This document shows positions 1 to 5,290 of a stretch of 5,290 bases of DNA, in pieces; position 1 is the stretch's first letter; every line of letters begins with the position of its first letter. The notes under the pieces are model-generated. The model searched no databases. It was not told the DNA's origin and worked only from the letters and a program-made list of their open reading frames with translations. The DNA is from Pseudomonadota bacterium. Lineage in GTDB: Bacteria > Pseudomonadota > Gammaproteobacteria > Burkholderiales > Thiobacillaceae. The DNA lies in contig JAJZRT010000256.1 in NCBI GenBank assembly GCA_021802595.1, positions 618-5,907 of the forward strand, read 5' to 3'. The translations under genes were made by a program, and so were the position numbers.

Positions 1-408
1 AATACGCGCCAGCCAGGCAAGGGGGAAATCGGCATCCCCGCCGAGCCCGACGCTGGGCTCGAACAGCCCGCCCAGTTCATAGGCAAACGCGCACAGCCAG
101 CCGCCGGCAAACGGAAATTCGTGACAGGGCGGCGAAGAAGGGGCCGGGCGCAAGCGCATCGCAGGATGCGACTGTATCCCCCTCAAACCCTCGGCAGCGG
201 TAATGCGCGCGACATCCTGCGGAAACGCGAACAGCACATCCCAGCCGCTGTCGCCGCTGCTGATGAACAGGCCTGGATAACGCTGCGGATTGGCCGCCTG
301 CAGCCCGGCCAGATCGGGCCGCGACAGGCCGGGTGCTAGCGGCCATTCACGGACTTCGGGTGCGCGGGGTTGATCTGTTGCGATGGGACGCTCCCCCGCG
401 AGGTTCAA
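1..408 (-). CDS. pabB: Aminodeoxychorismate synthase component I-like protein, N-terminal part (3' end outside window)
   Basis: PabB aminates chorismate to 4-amino-4-deoxychorismate, the precursor of p-aminobenzoate and folate, using ammonia from the PabA glutaminase. The minus-strand frame is open from 408 to the window edge (136 codons). It shows the N-terminal layout of the PabB/TrpE family: [10 protein letters not shown] (43-52), [10 protein letters not shown] (55-64), and [21 protein letters not shown] (98-118, as two parts FPFAGGW and CAFAYELG), which aligns with LPFQGGALGLFGYDLGRRFE of E. coli PabB. The likely start is TTG at 408-406, overlapping the fabF stop as TTGA, with no Shine-Dalgarno sequence before it, so coupling to fabF is inferred. 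The first 20 residues are uncertain: a GGGGGAG lies six bases before codon 9, which is ATC and not a usual start. The catalytic chorismate-binding domain is outside the window, so TrpE or another family member is not fully excluded. A PabB-type gene after fabF fits proteobacterial clusters where pabC follows. Confidence 0.8.
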   Translation of the reverse strand, partial: MNLAGERPIATDQPRAPEVREWPLAPGLSRPDLAGLQAANPQRYPGLFISSGDSGWDVLFAFPQDVARITAAEGLRGIQSHPAMRLRPAPSSPPCHEFPFAGGWLCAFAYELGGLFEPSVGLGGDADFPLAWLARI

Positions 409-1637
409 ACGCGCTTGAAAACCAGCGAACCGTTGGTGCCGCCAAACCCGAAGTTGTTCTTGAGCGCAAAGTCGATCTTCAGGTCACGCGCGGTGTTGGC
501 GCAGTAATCGAGATCGCATTCCGGGTCTTGCGAGAAGATGTTGATGGTCGGCGGCGACTTCTGATGGTGCACCGCCAGCACGGTGAAGACCGACTCCACG
601 CCGCCGGCGCCGCCCAGCAGATGGCCGGTCATCGACTTGGTCGAGTTGACCACGGTCCTGTAGGCCGCATCGCCCATTGCGAGCTTGATCGCATCGGTTT
701 CGTTCTTGTCGCCCAGCGGCGTCGAGGTGCCGTGCGCATTGATGTAGTTGATCTGCCCGGGATTCACGCCGGCATCGCGCATCGCGTTCAGTATCGCGCG
801 GCGGGGCCCGTCGGTGCTCGGCGCCGTCATGTGATAGGCATCGCTGCTCATGCCGAAACCCGCCACCTCGGCATAGATCTTGGCACCGCGTGCCTTGGCG
901 TGCTCGTATTCCTCGAGCACCAGCACGCCGGCGCCCTCGCCCAGCACGAAGCCGTCGCGATCCTTGTCCCACGGGCGGCTGGCGGTGGCCGGGTCGTCGT
1001 TACGGGTGGACAGCGCACGCGCGGCGGAAAACCCCCCCACGCCCAGCGGTGAGATCGCGCACTCGGCACCGCCGGCGATCATCACGTCGGCGTCGCCATG
1101 CTCGATCATGCGGGCGGACAGGCCGACAGCGTGCAGACCGGTGGTGCAGGCGGTGACGACCGCCAGATTGGGCCCTTTCATCCCGTACAGGATCGACAGG
1201 TTGCCGGAAATCATGTTGATGATGGAACCCGGGATGAAGAAGGGGGAAATCTTCCGCGGGCCGGACTCCATCAGCAGGGTGTGCGTTTCCTCGATCAGCG
1301 GCAAGCCGCCGATTCCGGAGCCGATGTTGATGCCGATGCGCTCGGCATTGGCTTCGGTGACTTCAAGACCCGAGTCGCGTACCGCCTGGATGCCGGCGGC
1401 CATGCCGTACTGGATGAAGACATCCATGCGGCGCGCTTCCTTGGGGTTGAGGTATTGCTCGACGTCGAAATTCTTCACCTCGCCCGCCATGTGGGAGGCG
1501 AAAGGCGAAGGATCGAAACGGGAAATCCGGGCGATGCCTGTGCGGCCGGCAACCAGATTGTCCCAGGCCTCTGGGATGGTATTACCGACCGGGGAGATGA
1601 TTCCCAGGCCGGTGACGACAACGCGACGCTTGGACAA
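405..1637 (-). CDS. fabF: Beta-ketoacyl-ACP synthase II (KAS II)
   Basis: FabF elongates acyl-ACP by decarboxylative condensation with malonyl-ACP in the cytoplasm. In E. coli it also governs the temperature response of unsaturated chain length. The 410-residue protein has the normal length. The thiolase-fold catalytic residues are Cys164 ([12 protein letters not shown]), His302 ([11 protein letters not shown]), Lys334 and His339 ([16 protein letters not shown]), and the C-terminal gating loop GFGGTNG is at 397-403. The Cys-His-His set identifies an elongating KAS and excludes a chain-length factor, which lacks the cysteine. FabF is favoured over FabB by the N-terminus [10 protein letters not shown] and by position after acpP. 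It begins with TTG behind a strong ribosome binding site. Its stop codon overlaps the proposed pabB start as TTGA. Confidence 0.97.
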   Translation of the reverse strand: MSKRRVVVTGLGIISPVGNTIPEAWDNLVAGRTGIARISRFDPSPFASHMAGEVKNFDVEQYLNPKEARRMDVFIQYGMAAGIQAVRDSGLEVTEANAERIGINIGSGIGGLPLIEETHTLLMESGPRKISPFFIPGSIINMISGNLSILYGMKGPNLAVVTACTTGLHAVGLSARMIEHGDADVMIAGGAECAISPLGVGGFSAARALSTRNDDPATASRPWDKDRDGFVLGEGAGVLVLEEYEHAKARGAKIYAEVAGFGMSSDAYHMTAPSTDGPRRAILNAMRDAGVNPGQINYINAHGTSTPLGDKNETDAIKLAMGDAAYRTVVNSTKSMTGHLLGGAGGVESVFTVLAVHHQKSPPTINIFSQDPECDLDYCANTARDLKIDFALKNNFGFGGTNGSLVFKRV

Positions 1638-1644
1638 AAGTTGA

Positions 1645-1652
1645 TCCTTCTT
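1645..1652 (-). promoter_or_regulatory. Strong ribosome binding site for the TTG start of fabF
   Basis: AAGAAGGA is followed by a seven-base spacer and then TTG at 1637-1635. This supports TTG as the true start of fabF, since the next residues (SKRRVVVTG) equal the E. coli FabF N-terminus and no ATG lies nearby in frame. Confidence 0.85.
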
Positions 1653-1710
1653 CTTGACCCGGCACGATCAGGCGTGAGCCGAATCCTTGAACATGGAAAA
1701 CAGGGCGCTA

Positions 1711-1724
1711 TCGAGTCGGCTCGA
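1711..1724 (-). repeat. Small hairpin in the acpP-fabF gap
   Basis: TCGAG and CTCGA form a five-base perfect stem around the loop CCGA on the minus strand, the same four-base loop as the hairpin at 1777-1792. It lies 74 bases before the fabF start. The stem is short and could be chance in GC-rich DNA. The rest of the 169-base gap (1638-1806) shows no convincing promoter, gene or terminator apart from the fabF ribosome binding site. Confidence 0.3.
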
Positions 1725-1776
1725 CGCAGCGGGCAAAGCCGGAGGGCATGAACAGGCGCTCGCAGCTTCACGCATG

Positions 1777-1799
1777 ATCGGGTCGGCCCGATAGCCGGG
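1777..1799 (-). repeat. Hairpin with alternative pairing just after acpP
   Basis: On the minus strand ATCGGG and CCCGAT (1792-1777) form a six-base perfect stem around the loop CCGA. The CGGG within the left arm (1790-1787) can instead pair with CCCG at 1799-1796 around a five-base loop, so two structures compete. The element starts about eight bases after the acpP stop. No T-run follows, so it is not a standard intrinsic terminator. It may protect the 3' end of a short acpP message or mark a processing site, but that is inference. Confidence 0.45.
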
Positions 1800-1806
1800 T
1801 GAACGG

Positions 1807-2040
1807 TCAGTTCGAGTGGCTGTTGACGTAGTCGATCGCCTGCTGGACGGTGGTGATCTTTTCTGCGTCTTCGTCGGGGATTTCGCAGCCGAACTCTTCT
1901 TCCAGCGCCATCACCAGTTCAACCGTATCGAGCGAGTCAGCGCCCAGGTCGCCGACGAAGGAGGACTCATTCTTGATGTCCGCTTCGTTCACGCCCAATT
2001 GCTCGGCGACGACTTTGATTACACGCTGTACGTTATCCAT
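1807..2040 (-). CDS. acpP: Acyl carrier protein
   Basis: ACP carries the growing acyl chain as a thioester on a 4'-phosphopantetheine arm and is the shared substrate of every fab enzyme here, as well as of PlsX. The 77-residue product has the usual length and strongly acidic character. The attachment serine is Ser36 in GADSLD (33-38), preceded by FVGDLG and followed by the acidic helix II segment [12 protein letters not shown] that docks partner enzymes. The C-terminal [20 protein letters not shown] is close to E. coli AcpP. Cys52 (FGCEIP) replaces the threonine seen in E. coli (FDTEIP). The start is the ATG with AGAGGA six bases upstream. It is flanked by the two largest gaps in the cluster, 86 bases before and 169 bases after, consistent with separate control of its expression. 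Confidence 0.98.
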   Translation of the reverse strand: MDNVQRVIKVVAEQLGVNEADIKNESSFVGDLGADSLDTVELVMALEEEFGCEIPDEDAEKITTVQQAIDYVNSHSN

Positions 2041-2046
2041 TACTGA

Positions 2047-2052
2047 TCCTCT
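2047..2052 (-). promoter_or_regulatory. Ribosome binding site that sets the acpP start
   Basis: AGAGGA lies six bases before the ATG at 2040-2038. It decides in favour of that ATG over an in-frame TTG at 2070-2068, which would add ten residues ([10 protein letters not shown]) not found in ACPs, and which falls inside the hairpin. Confidence 0.85.
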
Positions 2053-2062
2053 CTTGAAATAA

Positions 2063-2098
2063 GGCTTCAACCAGGTTGAAGCCGTGAAAATTGAAGCC
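2063..2098 (-). repeat. Hairpin plus third half-site in the acpP 5' leader
   Basis: Positions 2063-2083 form a perfect inverted repeat with nine-base arms GGCTTCAAC and GTTGAAGCC around a three-base loop (CTG on the minus strand). A further copy of the first arm, GGCTTCAA, sits at 2098-2091, seven bases before the hairpin on the transcript. The right arm could therefore pair with either copy. The stem is followed by TTATTT, too short a T-run for a confident terminator, and the acpP ribosome binding site begins 11 bases after the stem. Possible roles are mRNA stabilisation or processing, attenuation of read-through from fabG, or a DNA operator for a dimeric repressor. The sequence does not decide between these. 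Confidence 0.6.
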
Positions 2099-2103
2099 GG
2101 ACG

Positions 2104-2112
2104 ATTTTACCA
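2104..2112 (-). promoter_or_regulatory. Putative extended -10 promoter for acpP
   Basis: On the minus strand the bases read TGG followed by TAAAAT, which is a TGn extended -10 element with a hexamer matching TATAAT in five of six positions. It lies 15 bases after the fabG stop. The hexamer expected for a -35 box at 17-base spacing (2132-2127, GCGTGA) is a poor match, which is tolerated by extended -10 promoters. Transcription would begin near 2097, giving a leader of about 57 bases before the acpP ATG. A separate acpP promoter is known in E. coli and would fit the need for far more ACP than other FAS enzymes. This is an inference from sequence only; AT-rich chance matches are possible, though the surroundings are GC-rich. 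Confidence 0.45.
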
Positions 2113-2126
2113 AATAATGTGGCCAA

Positions 2127-2897
2127 TCACGCCATGTACATGCCGCCGTTGACATGCAGGGTGGTGCCCGAAATGTAGCCTGCGGCAGGCGACGCCAGGA
2201 AGGCCACGGCCTGCGCGATGTCTTCCGCCGCGCCCAGCCGGCCCAGCGGGATATGGGCCAGCAGCGCCTGCCGCTGCGCGTCCGGCAGCGCGCGCGTCAT
2301 GTCGGTGTCGATGAAGCCCGGTGCCACGCAGTTGACGGTGATGTTGCGGCTGCCGACTTCGCGCGCCAGCGACTTGGTGAAGCCCATGATGCCGGCCTTG
2401 GCCGCACTGTAGTTGGTCTGTCCGGCGTTGCCCATCGCGCCCACCACCGAGGCGATGGAAATGATGCGCCCGCTGCGCGCTTTCATCATCGCGCGCAGCA
2501 CCGCGCGCGACAGCCTGAATACGGACGTCAGGTTGGTCGCCAGGATGTCGTCCCACTCCTCGTCCTTCATCCGCATCAGCAGGTTGTCGCGGGTGATGCC
2601 GGCATTGTTGACCAGAATGCCGATGGCGCCGAAACCCTTCTCGATCGCCGCAATGACGGCGTCCACTTCGGCAGCGTCGGTGACGTTGAGCTTCATGCCA
2701 CTGCCCTTGATGTTGGCCGCGGCGAGGTAATCGCTGATTGCCTGCGCGCCCTTGTCGCTGGTGGCGGTGCCGACCACGGTGGCGCCTGCATTGCCGAGCG
2801 CCAGCGCGATCGCCTGGCCGATTCCGCGGCTGGCGCCGGTCACGAGGGCAATCTGCCCTCCAAGATCAAAGCCAGGCGCGATTTGTCCTTGCAGCAT
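2127..2897 (-). CDS. fabG: 3-oxoacyl-ACP reductase (SDR family)
   Basis: FabG reduces 3-ketoacyl-ACP to (R)-3-hydroxyacyl-ACP with NADPH, the first reduction of each elongation round. It is a 256-residue classical short-chain dehydrogenase: cofactor motif TGASRGIG (20-27), NNAG (97-100), and the catalytic set Asn122, Ser150, Tyr163 and Lys167 (NYSAAKAG), followed by APGFIDTDM (192-200). The ending HVNGGMYMA is nearly that of E. coli FabG (HVNGGMYMV), which separates it from generic SDR paralogues. The ATG start has a good ribosome binding site, AGGGG at 2907-2903 with a five-base spacer. This start gives about eight more N-terminal residues (MLQGQIAPGFDLGGQIALV) than E. coli FabG; no shorter start with a better signal is seen. 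The last codons overlap the region where a promoter for acpP is proposed. Confidence 0.97.
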   Translation of the reverse strand: MLQGQIAPGFDLGGQIALVTGASRGIGQAIALALGNAGATVVGTATSDKGAQAISDYLAAANIKGSGMKLNVTDAAEVDAVIAAIEKGFGAIGILVNNAGITRDNLLMRMKDEEWDDILATNLTSVFRLSRAVLRAMMKARSGRIISIASVVGAMGNAGQTNYSAAKAGIMGFTKSLAREVGSRNITVNCVAPGFIDTDMTRALPDAQRQALLAHIPLGRLGAAEDIAQAVAFLASPAAGYISGTTLHVNGGMYMA

Positions 2898-2908
2898 GGT
2901 GTCCCCTG

Positions 2909-3832
2909 TCAGTTATTCAATGCAGCCGCAAGGCTCGCTTCATCGATCAGCGCCACGGCGGGCAGACTGTCGTCGATGCGCTTGTTGAGACCGGCCAGCA
3001 CCTTGCCGGGGCCGCATTCAATCACGCGCTCGATGCCGGCGGCCTTCAGCGCCTGCACCGTCTCGACCCAGCGCACCGGGGTGTGCAGCTGCTTCGCCAG
3101 CGCCGCACGGATCGCATCGGCACCGGCGTGGTTTTGCACGTCGGTGTTGTGCAACACGGGAATGGTCGGCGTCGCGATCGTCACGTCCTGCAGGTGCGCC
3201 AGCAGCTTCTCAGCCGCCGGCAGCATCAGCGACGAATGCGAGGGCACCGACACCGGCAGCGGCAGCGCGCGCTTGGCGCCCTTCTCCTTCGCCAGCGCCA
3301 TGGCGCGCTCGACCGCGGCCTTGTTACCGGCGATGACCACCTGGCCGGGGGAATTGAGATTGACCGCCTCGACGACTTCACCCGCTGCCGCATCGGCACA
3401 CACGGCGCGCACCGCATCGTCGTCGAGGCCGAGGATCGCCGCCATCGCGCCGACGCCTTCCGGCACCGCCGCCTGCATCGCCTCGGCGCGGAAGCGCACC
3501 AGCTTGATCGCATCGGCAAAGTTCAAAGAACCTGCTGCGACCAGCGCCGCGTACTCGCCGAGGCTGTGGCCCGCCAGCAGCGCAGGCGTCGCCCCCCCTG
3601 CCGCCTGCCAGACGCGCCAGGCAGCGACGTCGGCCGCGAGCATCGCCGGCTGGGTGTTGATGGTCTGGTTGAGCAGGTCGGCGGGGCCGTCGGTGACGAG
3701 TGCCCACAAATCCTGGCCGAGCGCATCGGACGCTTCGGCAAAGGTGGCGCGCACCTCGGCACGCTCACCCCAGCCAGCCATCATGCCGACCGATTGCGAA
3801 CCCTGCCCGGGAAATACGAATGCAAGTTTCAT
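2909..3832 (-). CDS. fabD: Malonyl-CoA:ACP transacylase
   Basis: FabD moves malonate from CoA to the phosphopantetheine arm of ACP, supplying the extender unit for FabH and FabF. The 307-residue product matches the usual length of about 310. It opens with FVFPGQGSQ (residues 5-13; Gln11 of the oxyanion hole), carries the nucleophile Ser90 in GHSLGEY (88-94), the malonate-binding Arg115 in LVRFRAEAM, and the catalytic His199 in VPSHSSLM. The start is ATG, with a purine-rich GAGAAAG about 8 bases upstream as a weak ribosome binding site that overlaps the end of fabH. Its stop is 11 bases before fabG. Compact spacing on both sides indicates one transcript with fabH and fabG. All catalytic residues are present, so it should be active. 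Confidence 0.97.
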   Translation of the reverse strand: MKLAFVFPGQGSQSVGMMAGWGERAEVRATFAEASDALGQDLWALVTDGPADLLNQTINTQPAMLAADVAAWRVWQAAGGATPALLAGHSLGEYAALVAAGSLNFADAIKLVRFRAEAMQAAVPEGVGAMAAILGLDDDAVRAVCADAAAGEVVEAVNLNSPGQVVIAGNKAAVERAMALAKEKGAKRALPLPVSVPSHSSLMLPAAEKLLAHLQDVTIATPTIPVLHNTDVQNHAGADAIRAALAKQLHTPVRWVETVQALKAAGIERVIECGPGKVLAGLNKRIDDSLPAVALIDEASLAAALNN

Positions 3833-3844
3833 GACGTGACTTTC

Positions 3845-4804
3845 TCAGTACTTGAGGAGCACGGAGCCCCAGGTGAAGCCGCCGCCGAAGGCTTCCATCA
3901 GCACGGTCTGGCCACGCTGGATGCGGCCGTCGCGTACAGCGACGTCGAACGCGAGCGGCACCGAGGCGGCCGAGGTGTTGCCGTGGCCAGCCACGGTCGT
4001 CACCACGTTGTCCATGCTCATGCCAAGCTTTTTCGCGGTGGCGGAAATGATGCGGATATTGGCCTGATGCGGCACCAGCCAGTCGATGTCGGATTTCTGC
4101 AGGCCGTTGGCCTCCAGCGTCTCGTCGACGATACGATCGAGCGTGTTGACCGCCACCTTGAACACCGCATTGCCTTCCATGCGCATCAGCACCGGCTCGT
4201 GCGAACCGGTCGACGCCCCGGTCGTGGTGCGCAGCAGTTCCTTGTGGCGGCCGTCGGCATGGATGTGGGTGGCGAGGATGCCCGGCTCGGCCGAGGCGCC
4301 GAGCACCACCGCGCCGGCGCCATCACCCCACAGGATGCAGTTGCTGCGATCGTTCCAGTCGGTGATGCGCGACAGCGTGTCGGCACCGATCACCAGCGCG
4401 CGCTTCGCCGCGCCGGTCTTGATGAACTGGTCGGCCACGGACAGCGCATACACGAAACCGCTGCATACCGCCTGCAGGTCGAAGGCAGGCTTGCCGTTGG
4501 TCATGCCGAGCTTGGACTGCACGATGCAGGCGGTGCTTGGAAACACCAGATCGGGCGTGGTGGTTGCAACCAGCAGCAGATCGATGTCGTCGACCGCGAC
4601 GCCTGCAGCCTCGAGTGCGGCACGCGCCGCATGAGCAGCAAGATCGCTGGTGAACTCGCCTTCGGCAGCAATGTGGCGCTCGCGGATGCCGGTGCGCTCG
4701 ACGATCCACTGATCGTTGGTCTCGACCAGCTTTTCGAGGTCGGCGTTGGTCAGGATGCGGGCCGGCAGATAGCTGCCGGTGCCTAGAATGCGGGAATAGG
4801 TCAA
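3845..4804 (-). CDS. fabH: Beta-ketoacyl-ACP synthase III (KAS III)
   Basis: FabH starts fatty acid synthesis by condensing acetyl-CoA with malonyl-ACP to acetoacetyl-ACP in the cytoplasm. The 319-residue protein has the normal FabH length (E. coli is 317). The Cys-His-Asn triad is visible: Cys114 in LQAVCSGF, His246 in VPHQANIRI and Asn276 in GHGNTSAAS. The N-terminal block ILGTGSYLP and [10 protein letters not shown] at about residues 38-47, plus the C-terminal GGGFTWGS (307-314), are typical. The start is TTG at 4804-4802, chosen because residue 1 then aligns with the E. coli N-terminus and no ATG or GTG is available nearby. The TTG overlaps the plsX stop as TTGA, and there is only a weak Shine-Dalgarno candidate, so translation is probably coupled to plsX. 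Twelve bases separate its stop from fabD. No residue looks anomalous. Confidence 0.97.
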   Translation of the reverse strand: MTYSRILGTGSYLPARILTNADLEKLVETNDQWIVERTGIRERHIAAEGEFTSDLAAHAARAALEAAGVAVDDIDLLLVATTTPDLVFPSTACIVQSKLGMTNGKPAFDLQAVCSGFVYALSVADQFIKTGAAKRALVIGADTLSRITDWNDRSNCILWGDGAGAVVLGASAEPGILATHIHADGRHKELLRTTTGASTGSHEPVLMRMEGNAVFKVAVNTLDRIVDETLEANGLQKSDIDWLVPHQANIRIISATAKKLGMSMDNVVTTVAGHGNTSAASVPLAFDVAVRDGRIQRGQTVLMEAFGGGFTWGSVLLKY

Positions 4805-5290
4805 GCGGCTACCCGTTGCAGGAGTTGGATCTGGTCGGTAATGCGTTTCAGCACGTTGTTGCGGACTTCGTCGCTGGCGGTTTCGATCGCGTGTTCGAAG
4901 GCGAAGCGGTCGGCCGAGCCGTGGCTCTTCACCACCACACCCTTGAGTCCCAGCAGGGTGGCGCCGTTGAAGCGGCGGGGGTCGAGCCGGCGCTTGAAGG
5001 CGTTCAGCACCGGCAAGGCCAGCAAACCGGCGATGCGCGTCCGCCAGTTACGCCGGAATTCGGCACGCAGGGTGATGGAAATCATCTTGGCCAGGCCTTC
5101 GGAGGCTTTCAGGGTGACGTTGCCGACGAAGCCGTCGCACACCACGACGTCAGTCGTGCCCTTGAAGATGTCGTTGCCCTCGACGTTGCCGTAGAAGTTG
5201 AGATGGCTGTCGCGCAACAGTTCAGCTGCCTGTTTCACCATCTCGTTGCCCTTGATGTCTTCCTCGCCGATGTTCAGCAGGCCCACGCTC
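4801..5290 (-). CDS. plsX: Phosphate acyltransferase PlsX, C-terminal part (5' end outside window)
   Basis: PlsX converts acyl-ACP and phosphate to acyl-phosphate, the donor used by PlsY to acylate glycerol-3-phosphate. It is a peripheral enzyme at the cytoplasmic membrane. The visible 162 residues are about the last half of a protein usually near 340 residues. Recognisable family blocks, in order, are [15 protein letters not shown] at the window edge, [14 protein letters not shown], then [16 protein letters not shown], and near the C-terminus [15 protein letters not shown]. The GTG at 5286-5284 is an internal valine of the VGLLNIGEE block and not a start, because the frame stays open to the edge (AGC before it) and half of the protein would otherwise be missing. 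The stop TGA at 4803-4801 overlaps the TTG start of fabH. In Proteobacteria plsX normally heads the fab cluster behind rpmF, which would lie to the right, outside the window. Family assignment is firm; the full length is unknown. Confidence 0.95.
   Translation of the reverse strand, partial: SVGLLNIGEEDIKGNEMVKQAAELLRDSHLNFYGNVEGNDIFKGTTDVVVCDGFVGNVTLKASEGLAKMISITLRAEFRRNWRTRIAGLLALPVLNAFKRRLDPRRFNGATLLGLKGVVVKSHGSADRFAFEHAIETASDEVRNNVLKRITDQIQLLQRVAA

Noticed and set aside
77..346. Minus-strand 89-residue frame after fabF, starting ATG at 346
   Set aside because: It is out of frame with the PabB-like protein, which shows real family blocks over the same bases; the 89-residue product has none.
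333..1751. Plus-strand frames (333-1052, 880-1644, 1098-1751) opposite fabF
   Set aside because: They mirror fabF codons, carry no domain features and have no convincing ribosome binding site.
1475..1771. Minus-strand 98-residue frame between acpP and fabF
   Set aside because: It runs well into fabF in another frame, begins with GTG without a good ribosome binding site, and is Arg/Pro/Ser-rich without similarity to any family I recognise.
2041..2070. Longer acpP start at the TTG 2070-2068
   Set aside because: It would add ten residues absent from known ACPs, and the strong ribosome binding site lies inside this stretch directly before the ATG at 2040.
2063..2083. Hairpin before acpP as an intrinsic terminator after fabG
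   Set aside because: The following TTATTT is too short and interrupted, and the stem is AT-mixed, so termination is possible but not supported; listed as a repeat instead.
2154..3839. Plus-strand open frame of 561 codons antisense to fabG and fabD
   Set aside because: Low-complexity Ser/Ala/Arg composition, no motif, and fully opposite conserved genes; a composition artefact.
2738..4786. Plus-strand open frame of 682 codons antisense to fabG, fabD and fabH
   Set aside because: The translation is dominated by Arg, His, Gln and Ala with no recognisable domain, and it lies opposite three intact, conserved genes. Long antisense frames are expected in GC-rich coding DNA.
1..5290. A new defence, mobile or secretion system
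   Set aside because: All supported genes belong to the conserved fatty acid cluster with phospholipid and folate neighbours. No transposase, integrase, direct-repeat array, toxin-antitoxin pair or foreign-looking composition was seen.

Overview
The window is a dense, GC-rich stretch of bacterial chromosome. Every supported gene lies on the minus strand, so the transcription order runs from high to low coordinates: plsX (3' part) > fabH > fabD > fabG > acpP > fabF > pabB (5' part). This is the classic type II fatty acid synthesis (FAS II) cluster of Proteobacteria. The high GC content, the E. coli-like protein sequences and a para-aminobenzoate gene directly after fabF suggest a betaproteobacterium, perhaps of the Rhodocyclales/Azoarcus-Thauera type. 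The class is an inference from gene order and recalled protein similarity; genus cannot be fixed from this window.

Layout. At the right edge (4801-5290) is the C-terminal half of PlsX, which makes acyl-phosphate for phospholipid synthesis. FabH (3845-4804) overlaps it by four bases and starts fatty acid synthesis by condensing acetyl-CoA with malonyl-ACP. FabD (2909-3832) loads malonate onto ACP, and FabG (2127-2897) reduces the 3-ketoacyl-ACP. An 86-base gap follows, carrying a plausible extended -10 promoter, a 9-bp hairpin and an extra copy of the hairpin half-site. Next is acpP (1807-2040), the acyl carrier protein. A 169-base gap with two small hairpins sharing the same loop separates it from fabF (405-1637), the elongating ketoacyl-ACP synthase II. 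The left end (1-408) is the N-terminal part of a PabB-like chorismate enzyme that overlaps the fabF stop codon and runs off the window.

Together the genes cover malonyl loading, initiation, elongation, the first reduction step, the carrier protein and a link to phospholipid synthesis. The dehydratase (FabZ/FabA) and enoyl reductase (FabI/V/K/L) are not in the window. All active-site residues that can be checked are present, and no gene looks broken.

I see no new biological system here. The points worth a second look are small: a real gene fragment at the left edge that simple ORF calling would miss, three TTG start codons (two inside TTGA overlaps), and the structured, probably regulatory gaps on both sides of acpP. 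There is no sign of mobile elements, CRISPR, tRNA or rRNA.
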